Positions 1 through 5,386 of a stretch of 9,201 nt of DNA are shown piece after piece; the stretch's first letter is position 1; the number at the start of each line of letters is the position of its first letter. Source of the DNA: Blautia sp. GTDB lineage: Bacteria; Bacillota; Clostridia; Lachnospirales; Lachnospiraceae. The stretch spans positions 1 to 9,201 of the forward strand of contig JAFWDX010000132.1 in the NCBI GenBank assembly GCA_017515945.1, in the 5' to 3' direction. The position numbers were made by a program, and so were the translations under genes. The notes under the pieces were generated by a model. It saw nothing but the letters and a program-made list of their open reading frames with translations. It was not told the DNA's origin and searched no databases.

Positions 1-13
1 AAAAAAAAGAAGT

Positions 14-70
14 GGAACCTGTCCCCCGCGTATCTCAAAAATGAGTCAAGGAACCTGTCCCCGTGACTCA
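14..70. repeat. Pair of GGAACCTGTCCCC repeats with hairpin arms (REP-like)
   Basis: The 13-mer GGAACCTGTCCCC occurs at 14-26 and again at 50-62. The second copy lies between inverted arms TGAGTCA (42-48) and TGACTCA (64-70), so it can form a hairpin with a 7-bp stem. The reverse complement has a GGGGACAGG core, similar to the GGGGACGGT core of the repeats at 5185-5357. This looks like a REP-type dispersed intergenic repeat. From memory such words are common between genes in clostridial genomes; this was not checked. The element probably lies beyond the 3' end of a gene outside the window. Confidence 0.6.
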
Positions 71-335
71 CCTCAAAACTGATATAAACAACAATAGTAA
101 AATTTATATAAATGTTTACCCACTTGAATGTGTTCTGTGATATATCGCCACATAATTCCTGATCATAATGCATAAAAATTAAATGTTTATATTGTGTAAT
201 ATGCGGAATTTACCGATAAAACGTAAATCATACTTGAAAATCGACATAAACTGTTTATAATCATGTTTACAAGGATCTGCACAGGAATCCACCTGTCAGT
301 CCTGCAATCTATCACCTTAAAAAGGAGGATGTATC
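71..335 (+). promoter_or_regulatory. AT-rich leader and predicted sigma-A promoter of the operon
   Basis: No gene is visible in this AT-rich stretch. The best promoter is TTGAAA (234-239), a 16-nt spacer, then TATAAT (256-261), which would start transcription near 268 and leave a leader of about 68 nt before the ATG at 336. AGGAGG at 323-328 is a strong ribosome binding site 7 nt before that ATG. Half-sites of the form ATAAAC or GTTTA[TC] recur at 84-89, 114-119, 185-190, 246-258 and 265-270, which suggests the region binds a regulator. No regulator gene is in the window. Confidence 0.6.
246..258. promoter_or_regulatory. Candidate operator: perfect palindrome overlapping the -10 box
   Basis: ATAAACTGTTTAT is a perfect inverted repeat of two 6-nt arms around a central T. 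It overlaps the predicted -10 box TATAAT (256-261). A further half-site GTTTAC (265-270) lies 12 nt downstream in direct orientation, near the expected transcription start. Repressors often bind palindromes placed here to block RNA polymerase, so this is a plausible substrate-responsive operator. The regulator family cannot be named from the site, and AT-rich DNA produces such palindromes by chance fairly often. Confidence 0.4.
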
Positions 336-1310
336 ATGAAAACAAGAAAATTCGTCGCAGCTCTTATGACCGCAGCCATGCTGGCCACCAGCCTTGGCGC
401 AGGCGCCGTGATGGCAGAGGAAGCTGAGCTTCTCCCGGGCGGAGACAGCAAGATCATCTACTGCATCACCCCCTCCACCTCCAACCCGTACTTCGGTACC
501 GTTCAGAATATCGCCACCGAGACCGGCGAGGCTCTGGGCTATGAGGTGAAGTGCTTCTCCCATGACGACGACGCTGCCAAACAGCTCGAGCTGTTCGAGG
601 CTGCCGTAGCGGACAAGGCTGCTGCGATCGTATGTGACAATGCAGGCGCGGACGCTTCCATCGAGGCCATTCAGAAGGCCTATGACGCCGGGATCCCCAC
701 CTTCCTGGTAGACCGTGAGATCAACCAGACAGGCCTTGCCGCCGCTCAGCTCGTTGCTGATAATGCTCAGGGTGCTGCTGCCATCGCAGAAGCATGGGTA
801 GAGGCCATGGGAGAAGAGGGCAAATACGCCGAGCTCCTCGGCCTTGAGTCCGACACCAACGCCCAGGTCCGTTCCGAGAACTTCCACTCCGTCATCGACG
901 AGTACGAAGGCTTTGAGATGGTAGCTCAGCAGGCCGCCAACTGGGATCAGACCCTCGCTTATGAAAAGACAGAAGCCATCCTTCAGTCCAATCCTGAGAT
1001 CACCGGCATCATCTGCGGCAATGACACCATGGCCTGCGGTGCTGTTCAGGCTTGCATCGATGCAGGACGCGACGACATCAAGATCATCGGCGTTGATGGC
1101 TCCGACGACGCAGCTGCTTACATCAAGTCCGGCGACATGGTCGGTACCGCTCTGCAGCAGATCGCTCTGATCACCAAGACCGCTGTGGAAGAGGCTGATG
1201 CATACCTCAATGGCACCGCTCCCGAGGAAGAGAAACAGCTCATCCCCTGCATCGCCATCACAGCCGACAACGTTGACAACCTCAGCGCATTTGTTTACAC
1301 AGAGGAATAA
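336..1310 (+). CDS. Sugar ABC transporter substrate-binding protein (CUT2/RbsB-like)
   Basis: This 324-residue protein is an extracellular sugar-binding protein of the type I periplasmic-binding fold (Peripla_BP_4, RbsB-like), which delivers a monosaccharide to the ATPase and permease encoded downstream. Residues 1-27 are a signal peptide: MKTRK, a hydrophobic core, then AVMA before EEAE, a signal peptidase I site. The mature protein opens with the usual first strand and ligand loop (IIYCITPSTSNPYFGT, 40-55). Typical family stretches follow: VCDNAGAD (99-106), GIPTFLVDREIN (119-130), GIICGNDTMACGAVQA (224-239) and IIGVDGSDDAAAYI (250-263). Oddly for a Gram-positive binding protein there is no lipobox cysteine in the signal peptide. 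The start is fixed by AGGAGG 7 nt upstream. It is the first gene of the operon. Its ligand cannot be read from sequence; the neighbouring catabolic genes suggest a pentose such as D-apiose. Confidence 0.93.
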   Translation: MKTRKFVAALMTAAMLATSLGAGAVMAEEAELLPGGDSKIIYCITPSTSNPYFGTVQNIATETGEALGYEVKCFSHDDDAAKQLELFEAAVADKAAAIVCDNAGADASIEAIQKAYDAGIPTFLVDREINQTGLAAAQLVADNAQGAAAIAEAWVEAMGEEGKYAELLGLESDTNAQVRSENFHSVIDEYEGFEMVAQQAANWDQTLAYEKTEAILQSNPEITGIICGNDTMACGAVQACIDAGRDDIKIIGVDGSDDAAAYIKSGDMVGTALQQIALITKTAVEEADAYLNGTAPEEEKQLIPCIAITADNVDNLSAFVYTEE

Positions 1311-1348
1311 TCTCTCAGGGGTAACATTCACAATATAAGGTGAAACGG

Positions 1349-1380
1349 GGGAGCCGCTGCAAGATGTGGCAGCGGCTCCC
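1349..1380 (+). terminator. Strong hairpin after the binding-protein gene (attenuator or mRNA-stabilising)
   Basis: GGGAGCCGCTGC (1349-1360) and GCAGCGGCTCCC (1369-1380) form a perfect 12-bp G+C-rich stem with an 8-nt loop, 38 nt after the stop codon. The following bases (TTCTGCAT) are not a proper T-tract, so intrinsic termination would be partial at best. In transporter operons such a hairpin behind the binding-protein gene commonly protects or partly terminates the message, so that the binding protein is made in excess over the membrane parts. That role is inferred here. Confidence 0.65.
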
Positions 1381-1413
1381 TTCTGCATACTGCAGCCTCC
1401 TAAAGCTGCAGAA
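1381..1413 (+). repeat. Second hairpin: nested inverted repeats
   Basis: Directly after the strong hairpin, CTGCAGC (1390-1396) and GCTGCAG (1405-1411) form a 7-bp stem with an 8-nt loop. A competing pairing uses TTCTGCA (1381-1387) with TGCAGAA (1407-1413). There is no T-tract after it. It may add to transcript processing or stability between the first two genes, but no function is shown. Confidence 0.45.
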
Positions 1414-1426
1414 TATACCTGAGGAT

Positions 1427-1664
1427 AACAGTGAAACGACTGCAACTAAGCAGCCGCGAACGGTATAGATTACCGACAACAGTGAAACGACTGCAACTGA
1501 GCAGCCGCGAACGGTATAGATTACCGACAACAGTGAAACGACTGCAACTGAGCAGCCGCGAACAGTATAGATTACCGACAACAGTGAAACGACTGCAACT
1601 GAGCAGCCGCGAACGATATAGAATATCAGCAGCTGTGAATAGACAGCAACTGAACAGTTGTGAA
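1427..1664. repeat. 51-bp tandem repeat array, four clear copies and one degenerate copy
   Basis: GTGAAACGAC recurs at 1431, 1482, 1533 and 1584, exactly 51 bp apart, and a decayed fifth copy (GTGAATAGAC) starts at 1635. Each full unit can form two small hairpins: CTGC-loop-GCAG (1440-1453 in copy 1) and CGGTA-TAGAT-TACCG (1461-1475). In copy 4 the second hairpin reads CGATA-TAGAA-TATCA, where G:C has become A:T, a compensatory change. In copy 5 the first hairpin becomes the palindrome CAACTG-AA-CAGTTG (1647-1660). There are no unique spacers, so it is not a CRISPR array. Because 51 is a multiple of three, the array is open in the frame of the next gene, but the true start there is 1707. Confidence 0.85.
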
Positions 1665-1706
1665 CAGGATCAAACTGACTCAAAGACAGAAATAAGGAGA
1701 ATTTCC

Positions 1707-2306
1707 ATGAAAAAATACAGGCTTGCTCTGATAGCTGCCCTTGCAGCTCTGGCCGTCAGCGCTTCCGGCTGCAGCTTCGTGACGGTGGTTCCCATCGGCC
1801 AGGAGGGGGAGTATACAGGGCAGAAAAAGTTTGACTCCAGTGAGGAGTCCAGCAGTGACTGGGACCAGGTCGTGGATGAGATCACGCAGCAGGCCTCCGA
1901 CGTAGTGGAAGTATTGAACGCAGGGGGAGCTGTTTCCGAAGCTGCCTCCGTTACCGGAACGGCAAAGATTGCAGCCTACGACGGCGCGAAATCAAAGAAA
2001 TACCTGGTACTTGAACTGGACGGATACACCGGCGACGCGGCCGTGATGATCCAGATCGGCGGCCCGAATTCCACAACGGCCATCCGTGACGTCCAGACGC
2101 TTAAAAATTTTGAAAATTTCACCAACCAGACCGAGTGGTCTCAATACGCGAAAGCCCTGAACAAAGAGTCCGCTTCCAACGTGGCTGAGCCCCTGGCTCT
2201 TGACGAGAGCTGCGCAGGCAAGACCGTGACCTTTACAGGCGCGGCGGTGAAATCAGGCACCAGCACGGATATCATCATCACGCCGGTGTCCCTTAACGTT
2301 GAATAA
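1707..2306 (+). CDS. DUF2291-type lipoprotein of a sugar ABC operon
   Basis: This 199-residue protein starts with a lipoprotein signal peptide (MKKYRLALIAALAALAVSASGC), with Cys22 as the predicted lipidated residue, so it should be membrane-anchored outside the cytoplasm. After an acidic, serine-rich linker (about 41-52), residues 113-128 (VMIQIGGPNSTTAIRD) and 135-152 (FENFTNQTEW then ALN) match what I remember of DUF2291, a family of small lipoproteins encoded beside CUT2 sugar transporters. No biochemical function is established for that family as far as I know; an accessory role in uptake is inferred from its place between binding protein and ATPase. The start at 1707 is preferred because AAGGAG lies at 1694-1699 and a signal peptide follows at once. 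The same frame is open back to a GTG at 1431 through the tandem array, but that extension would bury the signal peptide. Confidence 0.75.
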   Translation: MKKYRLALIAALAALAVSASGCSFVTVVPIGQEGEYTGQKKFDSSEESSSDWDQVVDEITQQASDVVEVLNAGGAVSEAASVTGTAKIAAYDGAKSKKYLVLELDGYTGDAAVMIQIGGPNSTTAIRDVQTLKNFENFTNQTEWSQYAKALNKESASNVAEPLALDESCAGKTVTFTGAAVKSGTSTDIIITPVSLNVE

Positions 2307-2338
2307 TACGGGAAGAACAAAAAGGAGGAGGATCAAAA

Positions 2339-3886
2339 ATGTTTGAAGACCCCAATGTTGTTCTCCATTGCGAAAAGATAGATAAGATATACCCCGGCAC
2401 GAAAGCCCTGGACGGCGTATCCTTTGACCTGCTGAAGGGCAAGGTCAACGTCCTGATCGGAGAGAACGGTGCCGGCAAATCCACCCTGATGAAGATGATC
2501 GCCGGTATCGAGCAGCCCTCAGCGGGCAAGATGTATATGGACGGCAAGGAGGTCTATTTTAAGGACACCAACGCCGCCCGGGCCAAAGGCATCGGCATCA
2601 TTCACCAGGAGCTGTCCCTTTTCCCGAACATGACCGTATATGAGAACATCTTCATCGGGCATGAATTTAAAAAAGGATTATTCCTGGATGACAAAAAACA
2701 CCAGGAAGGTGCCAGAAAGGTCCTGGCCCGGCTGGAGCATGAGATCCCGCCGGAGACCATGGTAGGCGATCTGCGCGTCGGCCAGCAGCAGATGGTGGAG
2801 ATCGCCCGCAACCTGATCCAGGATGACCTGCGGGTGCTGATCATGGACGAACCGACTTCCTCCCTCTCTGCGGCGGAGGTCAAGGTCCTTTTCAAGATCA
2901 TGCGCGAGCTTCTCGCGGATGGCATCTCTATCGTGTACATTTCCCACCGCCTGGAGGAGATCATGGAGATCGGCGATCACGTGACGATCCTGCGGGACGG
3001 CAAATACGTGGCGGATGCGGATGTGAAGGACATCGAGCTGAGCTGGATCGTGGAGAATATGGTCGGGAAAAACACCCAGTACCATCGGTTCAAACGCAGC
3101 ATCGATCTCGCAAAGGCGGAAAAGGTGCTGGAAATGGAAGATATCTGCCTGCCCAAACAGGGCGGCGGCTGGCTCCTGAACCATGTGAGTATGTACCTGA
3201 AAAAAGGCGAGGTGCTCGGCATTTATGGCCTGCTCGGCGCAGGACGCAGCGAGCTCTTTGAATGCCTGATGGGCATGCATCCGGAGCACACCGGCAAGAT
3301 CACCTACCAGGGCAAACCCATGAAGGTAAAACATATCGCCGGTCAGATCCGCAGCGGCCTGGCACTGGTGCCCGAGGACAGACAACGTCAGGGCCTGATC
3401 CAGACGCTGGATATATGCAAAAATACCTCGATCGCGTCGATGAAGCGATATCAGTTCGGACCCTTCCTCAGGAGCGGCGCCGAGGAAAAGGCCGTGGACG
3501 GCGAGATCAGCCAGCTGCACATCAAGGTGGCGGATAAAAAGCTCCCGATCCTTTCCCTGTCCGGCGGCAATCAGCAAAAGGTCGTCATCGGCAAGGGCCT
3601 GCTGACCAATCCCACCGTGCTGCTGATGGATGAACCGTCCAGAGGTATCGACATCGGCGCAAAGACGGAGGTTTTCGAGATCATTCATGAGCTTTCCGAA
3701 CAGGGACTGTCCATTATTGTCATTTCTTCGGAGCTGAAGGAGATCATGGCCATCGCGGACCGGATCTACGTGCTGTCCAACGGGAAGTGCACCGGTGAGC
3801 TGGAGGGCGAAGCGATCAACGAGGACACCCTGGTGCGCACGTCCTACGCTGGTCTGGGTACCGGAGCGGGCGCCGCGGAGGTATGA
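2339..3886 (+). CDS. Sugar ABC transporter ATP-binding protein, two-domain (RbsA/MglA-like)
   Basis: This 515-residue cytoplasmic ATPase carries two ABC domains in one chain, the form typical of CUT2 monosaccharide importers. Domain 1 has Walker A GENGAGKST (41-49), Q-loop Gln90, a degenerate signature LRVGQQQ (145-151), Walker B VLIMDEPTSSL (167-177) and the switch histidine in ISHRLEE (His203). Domain 2 has the altered Walker A GLLGAGRSE (297-305), the normal signature LSLSGGNQQK (405-414) and Walker B VLLMDEPSRGID (427-438), with VISSELKE (461-468) where the H-loop would be. This asymmetry is normal in RbsA and MglA, with one competent and one degenerate site. Length is usual for the family. 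AGGAGG at 2323-2328 precedes the ATG, and the gene follows the lipoprotein by only 32 bp. Its stop codon overlaps the first copy of the next tandem repeat. It powers the permease at 4148. Confidence 0.96.
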   Translation: MFEDPNVVLHCEKIDKIYPGTKALDGVSFDLLKGKVNVLIGENGAGKSTLMKMIAGIEQPSAGKMYMDGKEVYFKDTNAARAKGIGIIHQELSLFPNMTVYENIFIGHEFKKGLFLDDKKHQEGARKVLARLEHEIPPETMVGDLRVGQQQMVEIARNLIQDDLRVLIMDEPTSSLSAAEVKVLFKIMRELLADGISIVYISHRLEEIMEIGDHVTILRDGKYVADADVKDIELSWIVENMVGKNTQYHRFKRSIDLAKAEKVLEMEDICLPKQGGGWLLNHVSMYLKKGEVLGIYGLLGAGRSELFECLMGMHPEHTGKITYQGKPMKVKHIAGQIRSGLALVPEDRQRQGLIQTLDICKNTSIASMKRYQFGPFLRSGAEEKAVDGEISQLHIKVADKKLPILSLSGGNQQKVVIGKGLLTNPTVLLMDEPSRGIDIGAKTEVFEIIHELSEQGLSIIVISSELKEIMAIADRIYVLSNGKCTGELEGEAINEDTLVRTSYAGLGTGAGAAEV

Positions 3887-4035
3887 CGGTGCCTGTACAG
3901 CTACGGGAAGCACTCCCCGGTGCGTTGCTTGCCGGAATGGCCTTATAACGGTGCCTGTACAGTTACCGGAATCATTCCCCCGGAGCACTGCCTGCCGATA
4001 TGGCCTTATAACAGTGCCTCTGCAGTTACGGGAAA
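3886..4035. repeat. Tandem repeat, 62/63-bp period, two full copies and a partial third
   Basis: Copies start at 3886 (ACGGTGCCTGTACAG), 3948 (same 15-mer) and 4011 (ACAGTGCCTCTGCAG). The first begins on the last base of the ATPase stop codon. The two full copies end with ATGGCCTTATA. The head of copy 2 is an imperfect 20-nt palindrome: CGGT (3949-3952), CTGTACAG (3955-3962), ACCG (3965-3968). Copy 1 keeps CTGTACAG (3893-3900); copy 3 has CTGCAG (4020-4025). Frames across it are open for short distances, but they encode only a repetitive peptide with no ribosome binding site. The array fills most of the 261-bp gap between ATPase and permease and could act at RNA or DNA level. Confidence 0.8.
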
Positions 4036-4047
4036 AATACCAGAGCT

Positions 4048-4083
4048 CCTGCATATGTGGAATTCCACTCAGGCAGAGTTTTT
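4048..4083 (+). terminator. Palindromic hairpin followed by T5, upstream of the permease
   Basis: GTGGAATTCCAC (4057-4068) is a perfect 12-nt palindrome, bracketed by CCTG (4048-4051) and CAGG (4070-4073), which extend the stem across a small internal loop. CAGAG and five T's (4079-4083) follow. It could be a weak intrinsic terminator or processing site that lowers permease expression relative to the upstream genes. The stem is A+T-rich in the middle and the loop would be tight, so termination may be inefficient. Confidence 0.35.
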
Positions 4084-4094
4084 GCATATAATAC

Positions 4095-4124
4095 CGCGGA
4101 TTTATGATTTTCAATGATCCCGCG
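4095..4124 (+). promoter_or_regulatory. Hairpin just upstream of the permease ribosome binding site
   Basis: CGCGGAT (4095-4101) pairs with ATCCCGCG (4117-4124), with one bulged C, forming a stem that ends 8 nt before the AGGAAGGA ribosome binding site (4133-4140) of the permease. It leaves that site exposed and may mark the 5' end of a processed transcript. No known riboswitch class is recognised. Confidence 0.3.
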
Positions 4125-4147
4125 AGTATATCAGGAAGGATTGAATT

Positions 4148-5185
4148 ATGAGAAACAATAAATCGGGCAATCAGCTTCTCATGACGATCCTGAAGGGCCG
4201 TACCTTCATCGTGCTGATCCTGCTGGTCATCTTTTTCAGCATCGCAAAGAACAATTTCCTCGCGCCCGCGACGATCACCATGATCGCCAAACACGTGGCC
4301 CTGTACGGTATCCTGGGCCTGGGCATGACCTTCGTCATCATCACCGGCGGCATTGACCTGTCCGTCGGCTCCGTAGTCGGCCTGATCGGCATGCTGGCCG
4401 GCGGCATGATCCAGGAGGGCATCACCCTCCGCTTTACCGGCAACACCTATTATTTCTCCGTGCCGGTGATCGTGGTTGCGATGCTCATCGTTGGCTGCCT
4501 GATCGGCATGATCAACGGCCTGATCGTCACAAAACTTAACGTGGCGCCGTTCATCGCCACACTGGGCACCATGTACATCTGCCGCGGCTTCGCGAACCTG
4601 CGCTCCGGCGGCGCGACCTTCTCCAGCATCGGCGGTTTTGAAGGCCTCGGCAATACCGGTTTCAAGACCCTCGGCAGCAACATCGCCAACATCCCCGCCG
4701 GCGTGTATATTTTCGCCATCCTGGCCCTGCTTTCAGCTATTCTCCTCAAAAAGATGAGCTTCGGCTGGTACGTGCTGGCCGTCGGCGGCAACGAGCGTTC
4801 CGCCCGTCTGTCCGGTATAAAGGCGGACAAGATCAAGATCCTCGTCTACATGATCTCCGGCTTCTGCGCGGCATGGGTCGGCATGATCAATACCGCTCAG
4901 CTTTCCGCGGCCCATCCGGCCTCCGGTGACGGCTGGGAAATGAACGCCATTGCGGCCACCGTCCTTGGCGGCACCTCCATGGCCGGCGGCTCCGGCACCA
5001 TCATCGGCACCATCGTCGGCGCATTCGTCATCGGCGTCATCAACGACGGCATGACCATGTGCGGCGTTTCCGAATTCTGGCAGAAGGTCATCCGCGGCAT
5101 GGTCATCATCCTCGCCGTCGTCATCGACCAGACCCAGCGTAACCTCCAGGCCAAGATGGCTCTGCAGGCCCGCAACGCAAACTGA
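4148..5185 (+). CDS. Sugar ABC transporter permease (RbsC-like, CUT2)
   Basis: This 345-residue integral membrane protein belongs to the branched-chain amino-acid/ribose permease family (BPD_transp_2), like RbsC, XylH and MglC. It would form the membrane channel as a homodimer. Hydrophobic segments lie around residues 19-32, 51-68, 72-87, 104-126, 186-200, 231-250, 266-275, 283-299 and 315-327. Family hallmarks are GMTFVIITGGIDLSVGSVVG (59-78), the cytoplasmic coupling region AVGGNERSARLSGI (211-224), which should contact the ATPase, and GGTSMAGGSGTIIGTIVGA (274-292). AGGAAGGA at 4133-4140 lies 7 nt before the ATG. It sits 261 bp after the ATPase gene, an unusually wide gap for partners in one complex, and that gap is filled by repeats. 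The stop codon overlaps the hairpin repeat at 5185. Confidence 0.95.
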   Translation: MRNNKSGNQLLMTILKGRTFIVLILLVIFFSIAKNNFLAPATITMIAKHVALYGILGLGMTFVIITGGIDLSVGSVVGLIGMLAGGMIQEGITLRFTGNTYYFSVPVIVVAMLIVGCLIGMINGLIVTKLNVAPFIATLGTMYICRGFANLRSGGATFSSIGGFEGLGNTGFKTLGSNIANIPAGVYIFAILALLSAILLKKMSFGWYVLAVGGNERSARLSGIKADKIKILVYMISGFCAAWVGMINTAQLSAAHPASGDGWEMNAIAATVLGGTSMAGGSGTIIGTIVGAFVIGVINDGMTMCGVSEFWQKVIRGMVIILAVVIDQTQRNLQAKMALQARNAN

Positions 5186-5209
5186 CACAAGGGGACGGTC
5201 CTTTTGTGT
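5185..5209. repeat. GGGGACGGT hairpin repeat, left copy (REP-like)
   Basis: The 25-nt element runs from ACACAA (5185-5190) through GGGGACGGTCC to TTGTGT (5204-5209) and can fold with 10 pairs, two of them G:U, around a 5-nt loop. It begins on the last base of the permease stop codon. No T-tract follows, so a terminator role is doubtful. It is an inverted relative of the copy at 5331-5357. Confidence 0.65.
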
Positions 5210-5280
5210 GCGAGTGTCGCAAACAGGACAGAAGATTTTACTATATTCGTACGATCAAATAAACAGAATTACTCAGAAGA

Positions 5281-5369
5281 CTGCCATACCGGAATTATTG
5301 CAGCACAGAGAACTGCCATACAGGGGATTGCCACACAGAGAACCGTCCCCTGTGTGGTAATGTGGTAAT
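5281..5369. repeat. GGGGACGGT repeat, right inverted copy with degenerate duplicates
   Basis: CCACACAG (5331-5338) and CTGTGTGG (5350-5357) form a perfect 8-bp inverted repeat enclosing AACCGTCCC, the reverse complement of the GGGACGGT core in the left copy. A competing stem pairs CAGGGGA (5321-5327) with TCCCCTG (5346-5352). Small direct duplicates surround it: CTGCCATAC at 5281 and 5313, CACAGAGAAC at 5304 and 5334, TGTGGTAAT at 5353 and 5361. The isomerase ribosome binding site AAAGGAG (5375-5381) follows closely. With the left copy, it makes an inverted pair bounding a roughly 170-bp intergenic element; the part between them (5210-5280) shows no gene. Confidence 0.65.
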
Positions 5370-5386
5370 TCAAGAAAGGAGCCAAC

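Noticed and set aside
136..152. CRP-like TGTGA-CCACA site upstream of the promoter.
   Set aside because: Only four bases on each side are symmetric, the spacing is off, and CRP control of this type is not expected in a Firmicute.
1427..1664. CRISPR array.
   Set aside because: The units are joined head to tail without unique spacers, the period is set by the repeat alone, and no cas gene is present.
1315..1683. Minus-strand open frame across the 51-bp array encoding a hydrophobic 17-residue repeat.
   Set aside because: It is a by-product of the repeat period; no ribosome binding site or family resemblance, and the DNA shows RNA-like pairing instead.
1431..2306. Longer 291-residue version of the lipoprotein gene starting at a GTG inside the 51-bp array, with GAGG 6 nt upstream.
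   Set aside because: It would add 92 residues of a basic 17-residue repeat in front of a clear lipoprotein signal peptide. The ATG at 1707 has its own ribosome binding site. The open frame results from a repeat length divisible by three.
3920..4117. Small gene with a 21-residue repeat (PYNGACTVTG-like) in the gap between ATPase and permease.
   Set aside because: The apparent peptide repeat mirrors the 62/63-bp DNA repeat; there is no good ribosome binding site, and other frames are also open there.
5185..5209. Intrinsic terminator at the permease stop codon.
   Set aside because: The stem relies on G:U pairs and no T-tract follows; its sequence matches a repeat family found again in inverted orientation nearby.
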